The notes: generated by a model from the sequence alone, not told the origin. 40,539 nucleotides of DNA from Gammaproteobacteria bacterium (GCA_009922685.1 RFVA01000019.1:1-40539), one strand, 5' to 3'. Positions 14,675-27,504 are shown, counted from the stretch's first letter. Program-made: numbers and translations.

Positions 14675-17600
14675 GTGCGACTTGACCGAATTAAACTCGC
14701 GGGCTTCAAATCTTTCGTCGATCCCACGACGATCCCAACGCCGGGTAATCTGATTGGTATCGTAGGACCCAATGGCTGTGGGAAATCGAATATCATCGAC
14801 GCCGTCCGCTGGGTGATGGGTGAAAGCTCCGCCAAACACCTTCGTGGTGAAAGCATGGCGGATGTTATTTTCAATGGGTCCAGCAGTCGAAAGCCCGTCG
14901 GCCTTGCCTCCGTAGAACTGGTTTTTGATAACGCTGAAGGAAAGGCACCCGGGGAATTTGCCCAATATCCTGAGATTTCAATCAAACGCCAGGTCACTCG
15001 GGATGGCCAATCCACCTATATCCTCAACGGCACCCGCTGTCGACGCAAGGACATCACCGATCTTTTTCTCGGGACGGGTCTAGGCTCTAGAAGTTACGCC
15101 ATCATCGAGCAAGGGACGATTTCAAGGCTGATTGAAGCCAAGCCCCAAGAACTCAGAGAACTCATCGAAGAAGCCGCCGGTATCTCAAAATACAAGGAAC
15201 GGCGTCACGAAACCGAGTTGAGAATGGGCCATACCCAAGAGAACCTGGACCGGCTCAGGGATCTCCGTGAGGAAGTCGGAAAACAGATCGAGAGCCTTAA
15301 ACGTCAGGCAAAAAAGGCGGAAAAATACACCGTTCTTCGGGATGAGGAGCTTCGCCACAAAGAACAACTCCTGGCGCTTCGCTGGAAAAAGCATGAAGTC
15401 GACTATCAAAAACTCAAAAGCCAGCTGGAAATCACCCACCAACAGTTTCTTTCCATCGCCGAGGAAGAATACGTTCTCAAGGAGCAACTAGACGGTCTAA
15501 GACAGCATCAAGAGGGCCTCCAGAAAACCCTTCATCAAGAACAAGCTCAGTTCTACGAACTCGGCGCCGATATTTCAAAAAGGTCACAAACCCTAAAGCA
15601 TGCTCAGGAAACCCATGAAAATCTTCTCAAGGAAGAGGCGCGACTCTTGGAAGAGCAGCGAAGCGCCCAAATGGATCTCGATCATGACCAACAACAACTC
15701 GAGGACATTCGCGAGGAGTTGGTCACCCTGACCCTCGAAATAGAGTCTGTCACTCAGGACGAAAGCGAGAAAGCCCTGGCCCGGGAAGCCACCGCGATGG
15801 AACTCAGACAACTGAGGGAAAGCCTTGAAAATCTCCGGACGGAGATCGCTCAAATCAAAGGTGAAGAGAGCCTTCAGCACTCAAAAACAGGACAAATCGA
15901 ACAACAAACTCGACAATTAGCGCTCAGGCGCGAGCGCTTAGTCGGCGAACAGCGAGACATTGAGCTTTCACTCCATCATCAAGCGCTCCCTGCTCTTGAA
16001 CAAGCGGTTGCCGCGCTGGAGGCCGAAAGCGATCTGCTAGCTGCGAGGCGCATCGAAGTCCAACAGAACCTCGAGCACCAGCGGGAACACCAAAAATCTG
16101 CCCAACAGCAATTAAACCAGCAACTCGCCGAAATTCATGCGGCGGAAGGACGCATTTCGTCCCTTGAAACACTGCAACAACATGCGATGGGAAAGGACCG
16201 GGTAGAGCTTCAAGATTGGCTCACCCGCGAGGGCCTTCATGATGCGCCGCGACTCGCCGAAACCATGGACGTTGAACCCCAATGGGAGTCCGCCGTTGAG
16301 ACTCTTTTGGGCTTTAAGCTTCAGGCGCTTTGCATCGAGAGCATTCACCCTTATCTTGATGCCATCTCACGTCTTGAGGAGGAATCACTGAGCCTCATCG
16401 AGCGGAAGGATCTTGATGCACTCAAGACGACCCCAGGCCCCTCAAAACTCAACGAGAAGGTGCGCTCCCCGTGGAATATCGAGCCCCTCATTGGCTCTAT
16501 TTATTGTGCCGACAGTCTCCTTGACGCTCATGAGATCAGCCAAAACATCGCCCCACATGAATCGGTGATCACACCCAATGGGACCCGGCTTGGGCCTGGC
16601 TGGATCGCTATCGAAGCCCTTGATGACGTTAAGGCGGGAGTGATCCGTCGAGAGCGCGAACTCAAGAGAATGAAAAGCGAACTCAGCGCACTTCACCTCA
16701 GCCTTCACACGAGCGAAACGCGACTTGAGGAACTGGAGCTTGGCTTGATCCAGTCCGAGCAGCAAAGGAGTCATTTCGAAAGTGAAGAAAGGACCTTGCT
16801 CGCGGCTTATGAACGAGCGAAGTCCGAACTCAGTACCGCGAAATCTCTCGAGGAACAATTCAGCAAGCGTCATCACCAAGTGCTCAAAGAGCTCGAAGAT
16901 CTCACCCTGGAGCACAGTGAGTACATGGAGGCCCTTGAGGAGGCGCAACAAGCAGGATCCTCGGCAACCCTTGCCATTGAAAGACTTGATCAATCGATGG
17001 CTCAACAACTGATTGAACGTGAACGTCTGGATGCGCTAAAGGAAAGGGCCGATCAAAGCCTTCAAGAAGCCCGTGAGAGCCTCGGCGCACTCAAAGGACG
17101 GCAGGAAAGCCTTCGCTCTAATGAACAACTGACCCAGCGCCACCTCGAACGCGCCCGCCAGCAGTACGAACAGACAAAACAGCGACTCGATCTTCTCCAA
17201 GGCCAGGTAGAAACCTTCGCTCAACCCGAGGAAGGTGCCCAAGAAATCCTTGAGAATTTGATCCAAGAACGCGACATCGTCGAAAAATCACTCACCCAAA
17301 GGCGCCAGGAGGCGGATGCCATCGAGCGGGATATTCGTCAGCACAGCGAAGCCATGCTGCTGAAGGAGCGGGACAGAGACCACATCAAAGCGAGCCTTGA
17401 AAGCATTAAGCTCGAGCTGTCCGCGAACGAAGTAAGGCGCCAAACCGTCTTGGAGCAATGCGAGGAGATGGACTCCGACCCCCAACAGGTAATGACTGAG
17501 TTGCCGGAAAATGCAGATGAGAAGACCTGGCAGCAGCGGGTCACCGAACTGGGCCTTGAAATTAACCGATTGGGGCCTGTGAACCTCACGGCGATGGAGG

Positions 17601-18184
17601 AGTACCAAGCGCAAGAAGAGCGCATGATCTTCATGGATGAGCAGCACCGGGACCTTGAAGATTCACTGACAACGCTCCGCGATGCGATCGAAAAAATAGA
17701 CCGCGAGTGCAGAAGCCGCTTCAAAGAAACCTTTGATCTCATCAACGGAGGTCTCCAGAGGATGTTTCCGAAGCTCTTCGGGGGCGGTCAGGCCAGCCTT
17801 GAACTCACCGATCGGGATCTTCTCGATGCTGGCGTCACCGTCATGGCAAGGCCGCCCGGTAAGCGCAACAGTTCCATTCACCTTCTATCCGGCGGCGAAA
17901 AGGCACTGACGGCTGCCGCCCTGGTCTTTGCGATCTTCGAACTAAACCCCGCTCCCTTCTGCCTGCTGGATGAGGTAGACGCCCCATTGGATGACGCTAA
18001 CGTGGGACGTTTTAGCCAGTTGGTCAAGGAAATGTCGGAGAGAGTACAATTCCTCTTTATTTCACATAATAAAGCCACCATGGAGATCGCACAGCATTTA
18101 GCTGGGGTGACCATGAAGGAACCGGGTGTATCGCGAATCGTCGCGGTGGATATTGATGCCGCTTTTGAGATGACCAACGTTTAG
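14675..18184 (+). CDS. smc: Chromosome segregation ATPase SMC
   Basis: SMC dimers form the condensin-like ring that compacts and segregates the chromosome with ScpA/ScpB, which are not here. The 1169-residue protein starts at GTG 14675. It has Walker A GPNGCGKS (residues 31-38), a long coiled coil, a hinge at about 500-655 (with AETMDVEPQWESAVETLLG), a returning coiled coil, the ABC signature LLSGGEKALT (about 1069-1078) and Walker B FCLLDEVDAPLDD (about 1095). All catalytic motifs are intact. It heads the smc-zipA-ligA cluster typical of Gammaproteobacteria. No clear ribosome binding site precedes the GTG. Confidence 0.96.
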   Translation: MRLDRIKLAGFKSFVDPTTIPTPGNLIGIVGPNGCGKSNIIDAVRWVMGESSAKHLRGESMADVIFNGSSSRKPVGLASVELVFDNAEGKAPGEFAQYPEISIKRQVTRDGQSTYILNGTRCRRKDITDLFLGTGLGSRSYAIIEQGTISRLIEAKPQELRELIEEAAGISKYKERRHETELRMGHTQENLDRLRDLREEVGKQIESLKRQAKKAEKYTVLRDEELRHKEQLLALRWKKHEVDYQKLKSQLEITHQQFLSIAEEEYVLKEQLDGLRQHQEGLQKTLHQEQAQFYELGADISKRSQTLKHAQETHENLLKEEARLLEEQRSAQMDLDHDQQQLEDIREELVTLTLEIESVTQDESEKALAREATAMELRQLRESLENLRTEIAQIKGEESLQHSKTGQIEQQTRQLALRRERLVGEQRDIELSLHHQALPALEQAVAALEAESDLLAARRIEVQQNLEHQREHQKSAQQQLNQQLAEIHAAEGRISSLETLQQHAMGKDRVELQDWLTREGLHDAPRLAETMDVEPQWESAVETLLGFKLQALCIESIHPYLDAISRLEEESLSLIERKDLDALKTTPGPSKLNEKVRSPWNIEPLIGSIYCADSLLDAHEISQNIAPHESVITPNGTRLGPGWIAIEALDDVKAGVIRRERELKRMKSELSALHLSLHTSETRLEELELGLIQSEQQRSHFESEERTLLAAYERAKSELSTAKSLEEQFSKRHHQVLKELEDLTLEHSEYMEALEEAQQAGSSATLAIERLDQSMAQQLIERERLDALKERADQSLQEARESLGALKGRQESLRSNEQLTQRHLERARQQYEQTKQRLDLLQGQVETFAQPEEGAQEILENLIQERDIVEKSLTQRRQEADAIERDIRQHSEAMLLKERDRDHIKASLESIKLELSANEVRRQTVLEQCEEMDSDPQQVMTELPENADEKTWQQRVTELGLEINRLGPVNLTAMEEYQAQEERMIFMDEQHRDLEDSLTTLRDAIEKIDRECRSRFKETFDLINGGLQRMFPKLFGGGQASLELTDRDLLDAGVTVMARPPGKRNSSIHLLSGGEKALTAAALVFAIFELNPAPFCLLDEVDAPLDDANVGRFSQLVKEMSERVQFLFISHNKATMEIAQHLAGVTMKEPGVSRIVAVDIDAAFEMTNV

Positions 18185-18200
18185 AATCTGAGGCCACTTG

Positions 18201-20878
<2,678 letters not shown>

Positions 20879-20902
20879 GAAAACGAGGTCATCGGTGCGC
20901 CC

Positions 20903-20940
20903 CCCTCAAAGAGCCCTTGAGCGCGTGGGCTCTTTGAGGG
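20903..20940. terminator. Strong bidirectional terminator hairpin between ligA and convergent gene
   Basis: A perfect 14-bp inverted repeat (20903-20916 with 20927-20940) encloses a 10-base loop and is followed on the + strand by CTTTTAAAGG. It lies 25 bases after the ligA stop. The last codons and stop of the convergent minus-strand gene are inside the hairpin. Confidence 0.8.
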
Positions 20941-21721
20941 CTTTTAAAGGAGGCTCTACCCGCCCAAGCATTCGGACCAATTCAAGTCCGAGACGAATAC
21001 TCAGCTTCTGCGCCGCTTCAAAGAGTTTTTTTTGAGATCTGATCAGGGCCTCGCTTCCGGTCACGCCCCCAATCACATTCCCTCGACCCGGCACCGTCAG
21101 GGAAAAGACTCTGCCCTCAAAAGTCCTTTTAAGAAGCTTCATTACACCCTGATAGGTCTCGTTTTCCTGCGTCCAAAGATTGACCGTCAAAACTCCACGT
21201 TTCCTTAGAAGTGGGCCGATACACTCCCAGAAATCAGCGCGCAAAAGAAGCTCTGAAGGACCCTTCGCATCGCAGAGATCGATGAGGATCAGGTCATAGC
21301 CAGAATCAATCGGACCCTCCTCCAGCATAGCCCCCACGAGATAGCCCGCATCACCGATTCTGAAGGTAACTCGCGGGTCGTCTTCAAGGCCAAAGAAATC
21401 CGCCGCAATCGTCTTTAGCAGTGGCCGAGACTCCACGACCACGACTTCAATGTCAGCAAAATGCTGTAAAAGAAAGCGGACTACCGACCCACCGCCCAGT
21501 CCTAAAACGAGAACCCTCGATGGATCAGGCACCAAAAGACAGCCAAAAAGCAGCGTCCGAAGGTAGGCAAGCTCAAGCCGATCAGGAAGGGATATTAACT
21601 GAGCACTTTGAATCGCATGTGATCCAAAATGAAGGCGGCGAACTCCCTGAGCCTCAACCACTTCAACGGGACCTTGATCGTCACGCGCCGCGTAAATGAG
21701 TCGCCCACCATATTTTTCCAT
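20906..21721 (-). CDS. Spermidine-synthase-like (aminopropyltransferase-fold) protein
   Basis: The 271-residue protein has the SpeE/PMT Rossmann core: VLVLGLGGGSVVRFL (nucleotide motif), VVVVESRPLL with the acidic ribose-binding residue, a GDAGYL segment and YDLILIDLCDAKGPSE, corresponding to the catalytic Asp region. The GGGDGG loop of true spermidine synthases reads GLGGGSV, and the substrate-binding N-terminal strands are short, so the amine substrate is uncertain. ATG 21721 is preferred (GGAG upstream); a TTG at 21751 would add ten residues. A speD gene lies about 11 kb away but is not adjacent. The 3' end overlaps the terminator hairpin shared with ligA. Confidence 0.8.
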   Translation of the reverse strand: MEKYGGRLIYAARDDQGPVEVVEAQGVRRLHFGSHAIQSAQLISLPDRLELAYLRTLLFGCLLVPDPSRVLVLGLGGGSVVRFLLQHFADIEVVVVESRPLLKTIAADFFGLEDDPRVTFRIGDAGYLVGAMLEEGPIDSGYDLILIDLCDAKGPSELLLRADFWECIGPLLRKRGVLTVNLWTQENETYQGVMKLLKRTFEGRVFSLTVPGRGNVIGGVTGSEALIRSQKKLFEAAQKLSIRLGLELVRMLGRVEPPLKALKEPTRSRAL

Positions 21722-21780
21722 AGTACTCAGGCTCCAACGATGGCCGATCAAGATCTTTTCTGAGGGGCTTGATCAACGCC

Positions 21781-21786
21781 TATAAT
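21781..21786 (+). promoter_or_regulatory. Candidate -10 box for the MEKHLA gene
   Basis: A perfect TATAAT lies 27 bases before ATG 21813 in the divergent gap. The -35 region is weak (TTCTGA at 17 bases spacing). Confidence 0.45.
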
Positions 21787-21812
21787 GATCATTTAAGCTC
21801 ACACAAGCCCCC

Positions 21813-22286
21813 ATGCCACCAGATCTCGATGACCACCATAGACGATGGGGCTCTCACCTAGCCCTGATTCTATCGAGCTACCGGCACTGGACCGGAAGGG
21901 ATTTTATCGAAGGTCAAAGGACCGATGAAGCGCTCGCTCAATGGATCTTCAACGCACCCTTCGCGCTTCTTTCTCATGGACGAGAGCCTGACCCCCTGTT
22001 CAACTACGCCAATCAAAGCGCCCTTGATGTCTTTGGCCTCTCGATGGAGGAAATGCTCGCATGGCCCTCCCGCTATTCAGCCGAGGCCAGCCATCGCGAT
22101 GAACGGGCTCGCCTCCTCAGCGAGGTCTCCGAAAAGGGCTACTCAGAGGGCTATGAGGGCATCCGACAAGGCCGACGAGGGCGTTTCAAAATTATCGGCG
22201 CCAAAGTTTGGAATCTGGTCGATGCTGAAGGCATTTACCAAGGACAGGCTGCGAGCTTCTCCGATTGGCATTGGCTGAAGGATTGA
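21813..22286 (+). CDS. MEKHLA domain protein
   Basis: The 157-residue protein matches the MEKHLA family throughout: WGSHLALILSSYRHWTGRDF at the start, a HGREPDPLFNYANQSALDVFGLSMEEML stretch that resembles a PAS core, WPSRYSAE, ERARLLSEV and a closing VWNLVDAEGIYQGQAASF. The family is PAS-like and found in bacteria and in plant HD-ZIP III proteins; its ligand and role in bacteria are not known to me. The gene stands alone between a divergent aminopropyltransferase-like gene and the convergent clpB, so context gives no hint. Confidence 0.85.
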   Translation: MPPDLDDHHRRWGSHLALILSSYRHWTGRDFIEGQRTDEALAQWIFNAPFALLSHGREPDPLFNYANQSALDVFGLSMEEMLAWPSRYSAEASHRDERARLLSEVSEKGYSEGYEGIRQGRRGRFKIIGAKVWNLVDAEGIYQGQAASFSDWHWLKD

Positions 22287-22298
22287 GCTAGAAAAGAT

Positions 22299-22348
22299 CA
22301 AAAAAGCCGCCCTTTGGACCGATACATGATCAACCCGCGGGACGGCTT
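22299..22348 (-). terminator. Rho-independent terminator of clpB
   Basis: Read on the minus strand, AAGCCG-T-CCC pairs with GGG-CGGCTT (one bulged base), followed directly by a run of six T. It begins 23 bases after the clpB stop. The loop is long (about 30 bases) and can form an alternative stem GACCGATA/TATCGGTC. Confidence 0.7.
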
Positions 22349-22370
22349 CAAAGGACCTATCGGTCAGGGA

Positions 22371-24944
22371 TTAAAGCTTAAAAACGATGCGGCCTCCTTC
22401 GGCATCCGCGGTGACGGTGTCACCGCCACTGATCTTACCGGCTAGAATGTCCTGAGCGAGTTCATTTTCAAGCGCTTGCTGGATGGCACGCTTGAGGGGT
22501 CTGGCCCCGTAAACCGGATCAAACCCGGCCTCACCCAAAAGATCGAGGGCCTTATCCGTCACCTTGAGCGTGATATCTCTTTCAGCGAGTCTTTGCTCAA
22601 GATAACCAATCTGGATCTTCGAGATCGTCCGAATTTGTTCTCTCAAGAGGGGATGGAAGACCACGACCTCATCAATGCGATTGATGAACTCGGGCCTGAA
22701 GGTGTGGGTCACGACCTCCATCACCGCCTTTTTCATTGCCGCATAGTTTTCATCGCCGGCAAGCTCCTGAATCCGATCAGATCCAAGGTTCGAGGTCATC
22801 ACAATGACCGTATTCCTGAAATCGACGGTCCGCCCATGTCCATCGGTCAAACGGCCATCATCCAGAACCTGAAGCAGGATGTTAAACACATCAGGATGCG
22901 CTTTTTCCACTTCATCAAGGAGAATGACGGCATAGGGGCGGCGCCGCACCGTTTCAGTCAGGTAGCCACCCTCCTCGTAGCCGACATATCCAGGAGGGGC
23001 ACCGATGAGGCGCGCCACCGAATGCTTTTCCATGAATTCCGACATATCGATCCGAACCATGGCTTCTTCGGTGTCAAACAAAAACGCCGCTAGCGCCTTA
23101 CACAACTCCGTCTTACCGACGCCAGTTGGCCCCAGAAACAGGAAGGAACCATTAGGCCTTCGGGGATCCGAGAGACCGGCCCGTGAACGTCTGATCGCAT
23201 CTGAAACGGCCTTGATGGCCTCCTTCTGACCCACGACTCGGTGCCCAAGCTCGGCCTCCATCTGAAGTAACTTCTCTCGCTCACCTTCAAGCATTTTAGC
23301 GACAGGAATCCCGGTCCACTTGGACACCACTTCCGCGATCTCTTCATCGGTGACCCGATTGCGGACCAGCGTGGCCTCCTGAGGCTCTGCCTGATCCAAG
23401 GCTTCAAGCGCCTTCTGAAGCTCAGGAATTTCGCCGTACTGCAACTGAGACATGCGCGCAAGATCGCCCGTTCGGCGAGCAGCTTCCATATCGAGACGGG
23501 CCTTTTCTAGCTTTTCCTTGATGGCGGTATTCCCCTGGAGTGCTGCCTTCTCGGCCTTCCAGACTTCTTCAAGCTCGGCATACTCGCGCTCCATCTCCTG
23601 AATACGCTCTTCAAGCTCTAACAAACGGCGCCGAGAGGCTTCGTCAGTCTCCTTCTTGAGCGCCTCGCGCTCGATTTTGAATTGAATCAGTCGCCGATCA
23701 AGGCGATCCATCGCCTCCGGTTTCGAGTCGATTTCCATCCGGATCCGGCTGCTGGCCTCATCCACCAAATCGATGGCTTTATCGGGGAGATTTCGATCGG
23801 TAATGTAGCGGTGGGACAAAGTGGCCGCAGCAACGATCGCAGGGTCCGTAATCGTAATTCCGTGATGAACTTCGTACTTTTCTTTAAGGCCTCGAAGAAT
23901 CGCAATGGTATCCTCGACGCTCGGCTCATTGACCAATACCTTCTGGAAACGCCGCTCAAGAGCCGCGTCCTTCTCGATGTATTGACGGTATTCATCAAGT
24001 GTCGTGGCACCAATACAATGAAGCTCGCCTCGCGCCAAAGCAGGCTTCAGCATATTGCCAGCATCCATCGCGCCATCGGCCTTACCCGCACCGACCATGG
24101 TATGCAGCTCATCGATGAACAGTATGACCTGCCCTTCAAGCTTAGCCATCTCGGTCAGCAACGCTTTCATGCGCTCTTCAAATTCACCCCGAAACTTGGT
24201 GCCTGCAATCAAGGCAGCCATATCAAGCGCCAACAGCCGCTTTCCTTTGACCCCTTCAGGGACTTCTCCATTGATAATCCGAAGCGCAAGACCCTCCACA
24301 ATGGCGGTCTTGCCAACACCCGGCTCACCAATGAGCACGGGGTTATTTTTGGTTCGGCGCTGAAGCACTTGAATGGTTCGGCGAATTTCATCATCCCGGC
24401 CAATGACCGGATCCAGTTTGCCTTGTTCGGCTCTCTCAGTAAGATCAATCGTATATTTTTGGAGCGCTCCACGCTGCTCTTCGACGTTGGCATCATCCAC
24501 TTTTTGGCCTCCACGCACTTTTTCAATCGCGAGGGTCAGTGCATCGCTTTTTAATCCGGCAGATTTCAGGAGATCGGTTAACACCCCCTTGTCCTCGAGC
24601 GCCGCCTTAACAAACATCTCGCTGGTAATGAACTGATCACCTTGCTTTTGCGAGAGCTTGTCGGTGAGATTCAACACGCGCATCAGGTCACTCGAGATCT
24701 GCACGTCGCCCCCCACCCCCTCGACCCGAGGCAAGCGATCCAAGGACTGACTTAACGCTGATCTGAGACTGGCCACGTTAACGCCGCATTGGGTCAGGAG
24801 TGGACGGACCGTTCCCCCCTCCTGATCCAAAAGCGCCACCATGACATGCAGCGGCTCAATAAACTGCTGATCACGCCCTAAGGCGAGACTCTGGGCATCG
24901 GATAACGCGGATTGGAATTTTCCGGTCAATTTATCCATTCGCAT
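22371..24944 (-). CDS. clpB: ATP-dependent disaggregase ClpB
   Basis: ClpB is a hexameric Hsp100 that rescues aggregated proteins with DnaK. The start ATG 24944 gives [14 protein letters not shown], matching the family; the total is 857 residues. Domains: N domain with two Clp repeats (about 1-145), AAA+ 1 with Walker A GEPGVGKT (about 206-213) and Walker B LFIDELHT, the coiled-coil M domain (about 405-520) that separates ClpB from other Clp proteins, AAA+ 2 with [22 protein letters not shown] and the arginine-finger region, and the small C-terminal domain. No defects are visible. A sigma-32-like promoter lies upstream. Confidence 0.97.
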   Translation of the reverse strand: MRMDKLTGKFQSALSDAQSLALGRDQQFIEPLHVMVALLDQEGGTVRPLLTQCGVNVASLRSALSQSLDRLPRVEGVGGDVQISSDLMRVLNLTDKLSQKQGDQFITSEMFVKAALEDKGVLTDLLKSAGLKSDALTLAIEKVRGGQKVDDANVEEQRGALQKYTIDLTERAEQGKLDPVIGRDDEIRRTIQVLQRRTKNNPVLIGEPGVGKTAIVEGLALRIINGEVPEGVKGKRLLALDMAALIAGTKFRGEFEERMKALLTEMAKLEGQVILFIDELHTMVGAGKADGAMDAGNMLKPALARGELHCIGATTLDEYRQYIEKDAALERRFQKVLVNEPSVEDTIAILRGLKEKYEVHHGITITDPAIVAAATLSHRYITDRNLPDKAIDLVDEASSRIRMEIDSKPEAMDRLDRRLIQFKIEREALKKETDEASRRRLLELEERIQEMEREYAELEEVWKAEKAALQGNTAIKEKLEKARLDMEAARRTGDLARMSQLQYGEIPELQKALEALDQAEPQEATLVRNRVTDEEIAEVVSKWTGIPVAKMLEGEREKLLQMEAELGHRVVGQKEAIKAVSDAIRRSRAGLSDPRRPNGSFLFLGPTGVGKTELCKALAAFLFDTEEAMVRIDMSEFMEKHSVARLIGAPPGYVGYEEGGYLTETVRRRPYAVILLDEVEKAHPDVFNILLQVLDDGRLTDGHGRTVDFRNTVIVMTSNLGSDRIQELAGDENYAAMKKAVMEVVTHTFRPEFINRIDEVVVFHPLLREQIRTISKIQIGYLEQRLAERDITLKVTDKALDLLGEAGFDPVYGARPLKRAIQQALENELAQDILAGKISGGDTVTADAEGGRIVFKL

Positions 24945-24983
24945 GATATATAAACCCCCATAACACATTGGTTGATGGTCTTG

Positions 24984-25012
24984 ATGTTGGGGCGATTAAC
25001 CAAAGCTTCAAG
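24984..25012 (-). promoter_or_regulatory. Sigma-32 (heat-shock) promoter of clpB
   Basis: On the minus strand CTTGAA (25012-25007) is followed after 14 bases by CCCCAACAT (24992-24984), close to the RpoH consensus CTTGAA-N13-17-CCCCATNT. It ends 39 bases before the clpB ATG, giving a normal leader. It agrees with known heat-shock control of clpB. Confidence 0.75.
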
Positions 25013-25067
25013 CGCGCATCGCTTTGTGTCGCTATTATTTGACTCTGCCCTCCCCCACCATAGTCCA

Positions 25068-26168
25068 ATGACCCGATCACTGTTTAAAACCTGCCCCCCA
25101 CCGAAGCGTATTTTGATCATCCGCCTAAGCGCCATCGGAGATATCATCATGGCGTCAGGGCTGATTCCCGCCTTGCGTCACCTTTGGCCGAACGCCACCA
25201 TTGCATGGCTTGCCGAGGACGCCATGGCAGACACCCTCGCTCAAAATCCAAAACTCGATCGGGTTCATCGGATACCGAGGGCTGCCTGGCGCAAGATGCG
25301 AAAGGAAAACGACTATCTCGGCTTGATCAAAAGCCTCTTAGCGATGAAGCGCCAACTCACAAATGAGCGCTATGACCTGGTCCTTGACCTTCAGGGGCTC
25401 CTCAAAAGTGGTATCTGGGCTTGGGCCTCCGGGGCCCCTTATCGTATTGGTTTGGGATCAAGAGAAGGGAGCCAATTCTTGATGACGAGGGTGATCCCTC
25501 GAGAGATGAATGATCCTAGAATTGGCAAAGAGTACCGTGATCTCGCGATCCAGTTGGGCGCCAAAGAGGAGACCTTTGAGCTTGATATTCCTTTTTCAGA
25601 GCACACCGCCGACGCCTCAAAAGCCCTCCTAGAAAAACACGGCATCAGCCCGCCTTATGGCCTAATCGCTCCATTCACCACGAGACCTCAGAAACACTGG
25701 TTCGATGAGCGTTGGGTCAGCCTTGCTCAATCGCTGGGCCATCAGCAGCCCCTGATCATGCTGGGTGGACCCAGCGACCGTGAACAGGCCGCTAAGATCG
25801 CCGATCAGGCCGGAGGACAGATCCTCTCCCTCGTCGGGGAGACCTCTCTTGAACAATGTGCAGCGATCATCAAGGGAGCGGCATTTCTTATCGGGGTCGA
25901 TACCGGTCTGACACATCTTGGGATCGCCCAAAAAACACCCACCCTAGCTCTTTTTGGATCGACCCTCCCCTACGCTGAGACGACCCGCGCCAACAGCCGA
26001 GTGCTCTATGAGCCTTTGCCTTGCTCGCCGTGCCATCGCCATCCGACCTGCGGGGGCCGATTTGACTGCATGCGGCATCTTGATGAATCTATGGTCCTGC
26101 ATGCTCTGAAAGATCTTTTGAAGGATCAAAAGGACGCGCGGCATGAAGGAAGCCCACGGGGACTTTGA
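25068..26168 (+). CDS. Glycosyltransferase family 9 (heptosyltransferase-like)
   Basis: The start ATG 25068 is chosen because PPPKRILIIRLSAIGDIIMASGLIPALR is the usual GT9 N-terminus; the frame is open upstream but not family-like. The 366-residue protein has the two-Rossmann GT-B arrangement, with YDLVLDLQGLLKSG and the donor-site motif FLIGVDTGLTHLGIAQKTPTLALFG near the C-terminus. A CSPCHRHPTC cysteine cluster follows, as in other GT9 members. Family enzymes transfer heptose or related sugars to the LPS inner core. The exact acceptor (WaaC-, WaaF- or WaaQ-like) cannot be told, and no other LPS core gene is adjacent. Confidence 0.87.
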   Translation: MTRSLFKTCPPPKRILIIRLSAIGDIIMASGLIPALRHLWPNATIAWLAEDAMADTLAQNPKLDRVHRIPRAAWRKMRKENDYLGLIKSLLAMKRQLTNERYDLVLDLQGLLKSGIWAWASGAPYRIGLGSREGSQFLMTRVIPREMNDPRIGKEYRDLAIQLGAKEETFELDIPFSEHTADASKALLEKHGISPPYGLIAPFTTRPQKHWFDERWVSLAQSLGHQQPLIMLGGPSDREQAAKIADQAGGQILSLVGETSLEQCAAIIKGAAFLIGVDTGLTHLGIAQKTPTLALFGSTLPYAETTRANSRVLYEPLPCSPCHRHPTCGGRFDCMRHLDESMVLHALKDLLKDQKDARHEGSPRGL

Positions 26169-26213
26169 GGGCGTTTAACCGTAGAATAACTCCCACACCC
26201 AAAAGAGCATCGC

Positions 26214-27194
26214 ATGCAGATCGGCCCCTATACCCTCGAGAACCGGTTTATTTTGGCCCCTATGGCGGGCGTCACCGACCGTCCTTACAGGAACCTCTGC
26301 AGACGCTATGGAGCCGCCCTCGCTGTCAGCGAAATGGTGAGCGCAAACCCCGAGCTTCAAGACGATCGTAAAACCCTCATGCGAACCGACCAGACTGGGG
26401 AGACAGGGATCCGATCGGTGCAGATTTTGGGCAACGTTCCCAAGGAGATGGCCCTGGCAGCGAAAATCAATGCTGACCGGGGCGCGCATATCATCGACAT
26501 CAACATGGGCTGCCCGGCCAAGAAGGTCTGTAAAAAAGCGGCCGGATCGGCCTTACTTCGAGATGAACCTCTGGTCCGCCAAATTCTTGAAGCGGTCGTC
26601 TCGGCAGTTGATCTCCCGGTCACCCTCAAAATTCGGACCGGGTGGGACCCTGAAAACCGAAATGCCTTGACCATTGCACGAATCGCCGAAAGCGCTGGCA
26701 TCAAAGCACTCACCATCCATGGTCGAACCCGTGCCTGCGGGTTTTCGGGATCCGCCGAATACCGTACAATCGGAGCCGTCAAGGCAGCCGTCAACATCCC
26801 GGTAATTGCCAATGGAGACATCGACAGCCCTTCAAAGGCCGTCGCTGTTTTGGAGGCGACGGGTGCGGATGCCGTGATGATAGGGCGGGCAGCCCTTGGC
26901 CAGCCGTGGCTCTTTAGAGCCCTGCTGGCGACAACAAATCCTCGGGCAGAGACTTTTCGACCTGATCTGGCTGAAGTCCGAGATGTGGTGCTTGAGCATC
27001 TTGAAGACCTCCACTCCTTTTATGGAGCGCATCAGGGGGTTCGTATCGCAAGAAAGCATATTGGCTGGTATTTCGATCATCTACCTCCTACGATGGATTT
27101 CAAGAAAACATTCAATAATCAAGAGTCCACCGCGGGTCAATATCAGGCTCTGGAACATGTTTTTGCTGAAATGAACGTGCCTGACCTCGCATGA
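26214..27194 (+). CDS. dusB: tRNA-dihydrouridine synthase DusB
   Basis: DusB reduces uridine to dihydrouridine in tRNA using FMN and NADPH. The 326-residue protein begins MQIGPYTLENRFILAPMAGVTD, the FMN-binding TIM-barrel start. The catalytic Cys100 lies in NMGCPAKKV, and KIRTGW, IHGRTR, IANGDI and IGRAALGQPW are all present, ending with a C-terminal helical domain (RKHIGWY). It is followed by fis with a 4-base ATGA overlap, the classical dusB-fis operon of Gammaproteobacteria. A TAGAAT (26182-26187) upstream could be a -10 box. Confidence 0.95.
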   Translation: MQIGPYTLENRFILAPMAGVTDRPYRNLCRRYGAALAVSEMVSANPELQDDRKTLMRTDQTGETGIRSVQILGNVPKEMALAAKINADRGAHIIDINMGCPAKKVCKKAAGSALLRDEPLVRQILEAVVSAVDLPVTLKIRTGWDPENRNALTIARIAESAGIKALTIHGRTRACGFSGSAEYRTIGAVKAAVNIPVIANGDIDSPSKAVAVLEATGADAVMIGRAALGQPWLFRALLATTNPRAETFRPDLAEVRDVVLEHLEDLHSFYGAHQGVRIARKHIGWYFDHLPPTMDFKKTFNNQESTAGQYQALEHVFAEMNVPDLA

Positions 27195-27484
27195 AAAGAG
27201 AGCACCCTTCTCAGGCTGACCTCGCTGATGGAAGCTTCATTGCCAGCGCTCAACTGAATGCACGCCTTTCGGAAAATGTCCTTGAGGCACTCAAAGACTA
27301 CTTCGCAACGCTTGATGGGCATGGTGCCAACAACCTTTATGAGTTGGTCCTATCGGAAGTCGAACGCCCACTCCTTCGAGCCGTGATGCAACATTGCAAT
27401 CACAATCAGTCCAAGGCCGCGCAGGTTCTTGGACTCTCTCGCAGCACCTTGCGTAAGAAAATGAATCTCTACGGCATCGAATAA
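27191..27484 (+). CDS. fis: Nucleoid-associated DNA-binding protein Fis
   Basis: The 97-residue protein has the Fis layout: a flexible N-terminal arm, dimerisation helices ([20 protein letters not shown]), the [14 protein letters not shown] helix and the C-terminal helix-turn-helix [20 protein letters not shown]. Fis shapes nucleoid structure and activates growth-related promoters. The start overlaps the dusB stop. Compared with E. coli (98 residues) length is the same, but the C-terminus is YGIE rather than GMN. Twenty bases separate it from purH. Confidence 0.95.
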   Translation: MKREHPSQADLADGSFIASAQLNARLSENVLEALKDYFATLDGHGANNLYELVLSEVERPLLRAVMQHCNHNQSKAAQVLGLSRSTLRKKMNLYGIE

Positions 27485-27504
27485 CGCCGTCTCACCGGAA
27501 TGCC

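Noticed and set aside
23682-24554. A 290-codon open frame antisense to clpB
   Set aside because: ClpB is complete on the minus strand; the antisense frame has no known motifs and follows from codon bias.
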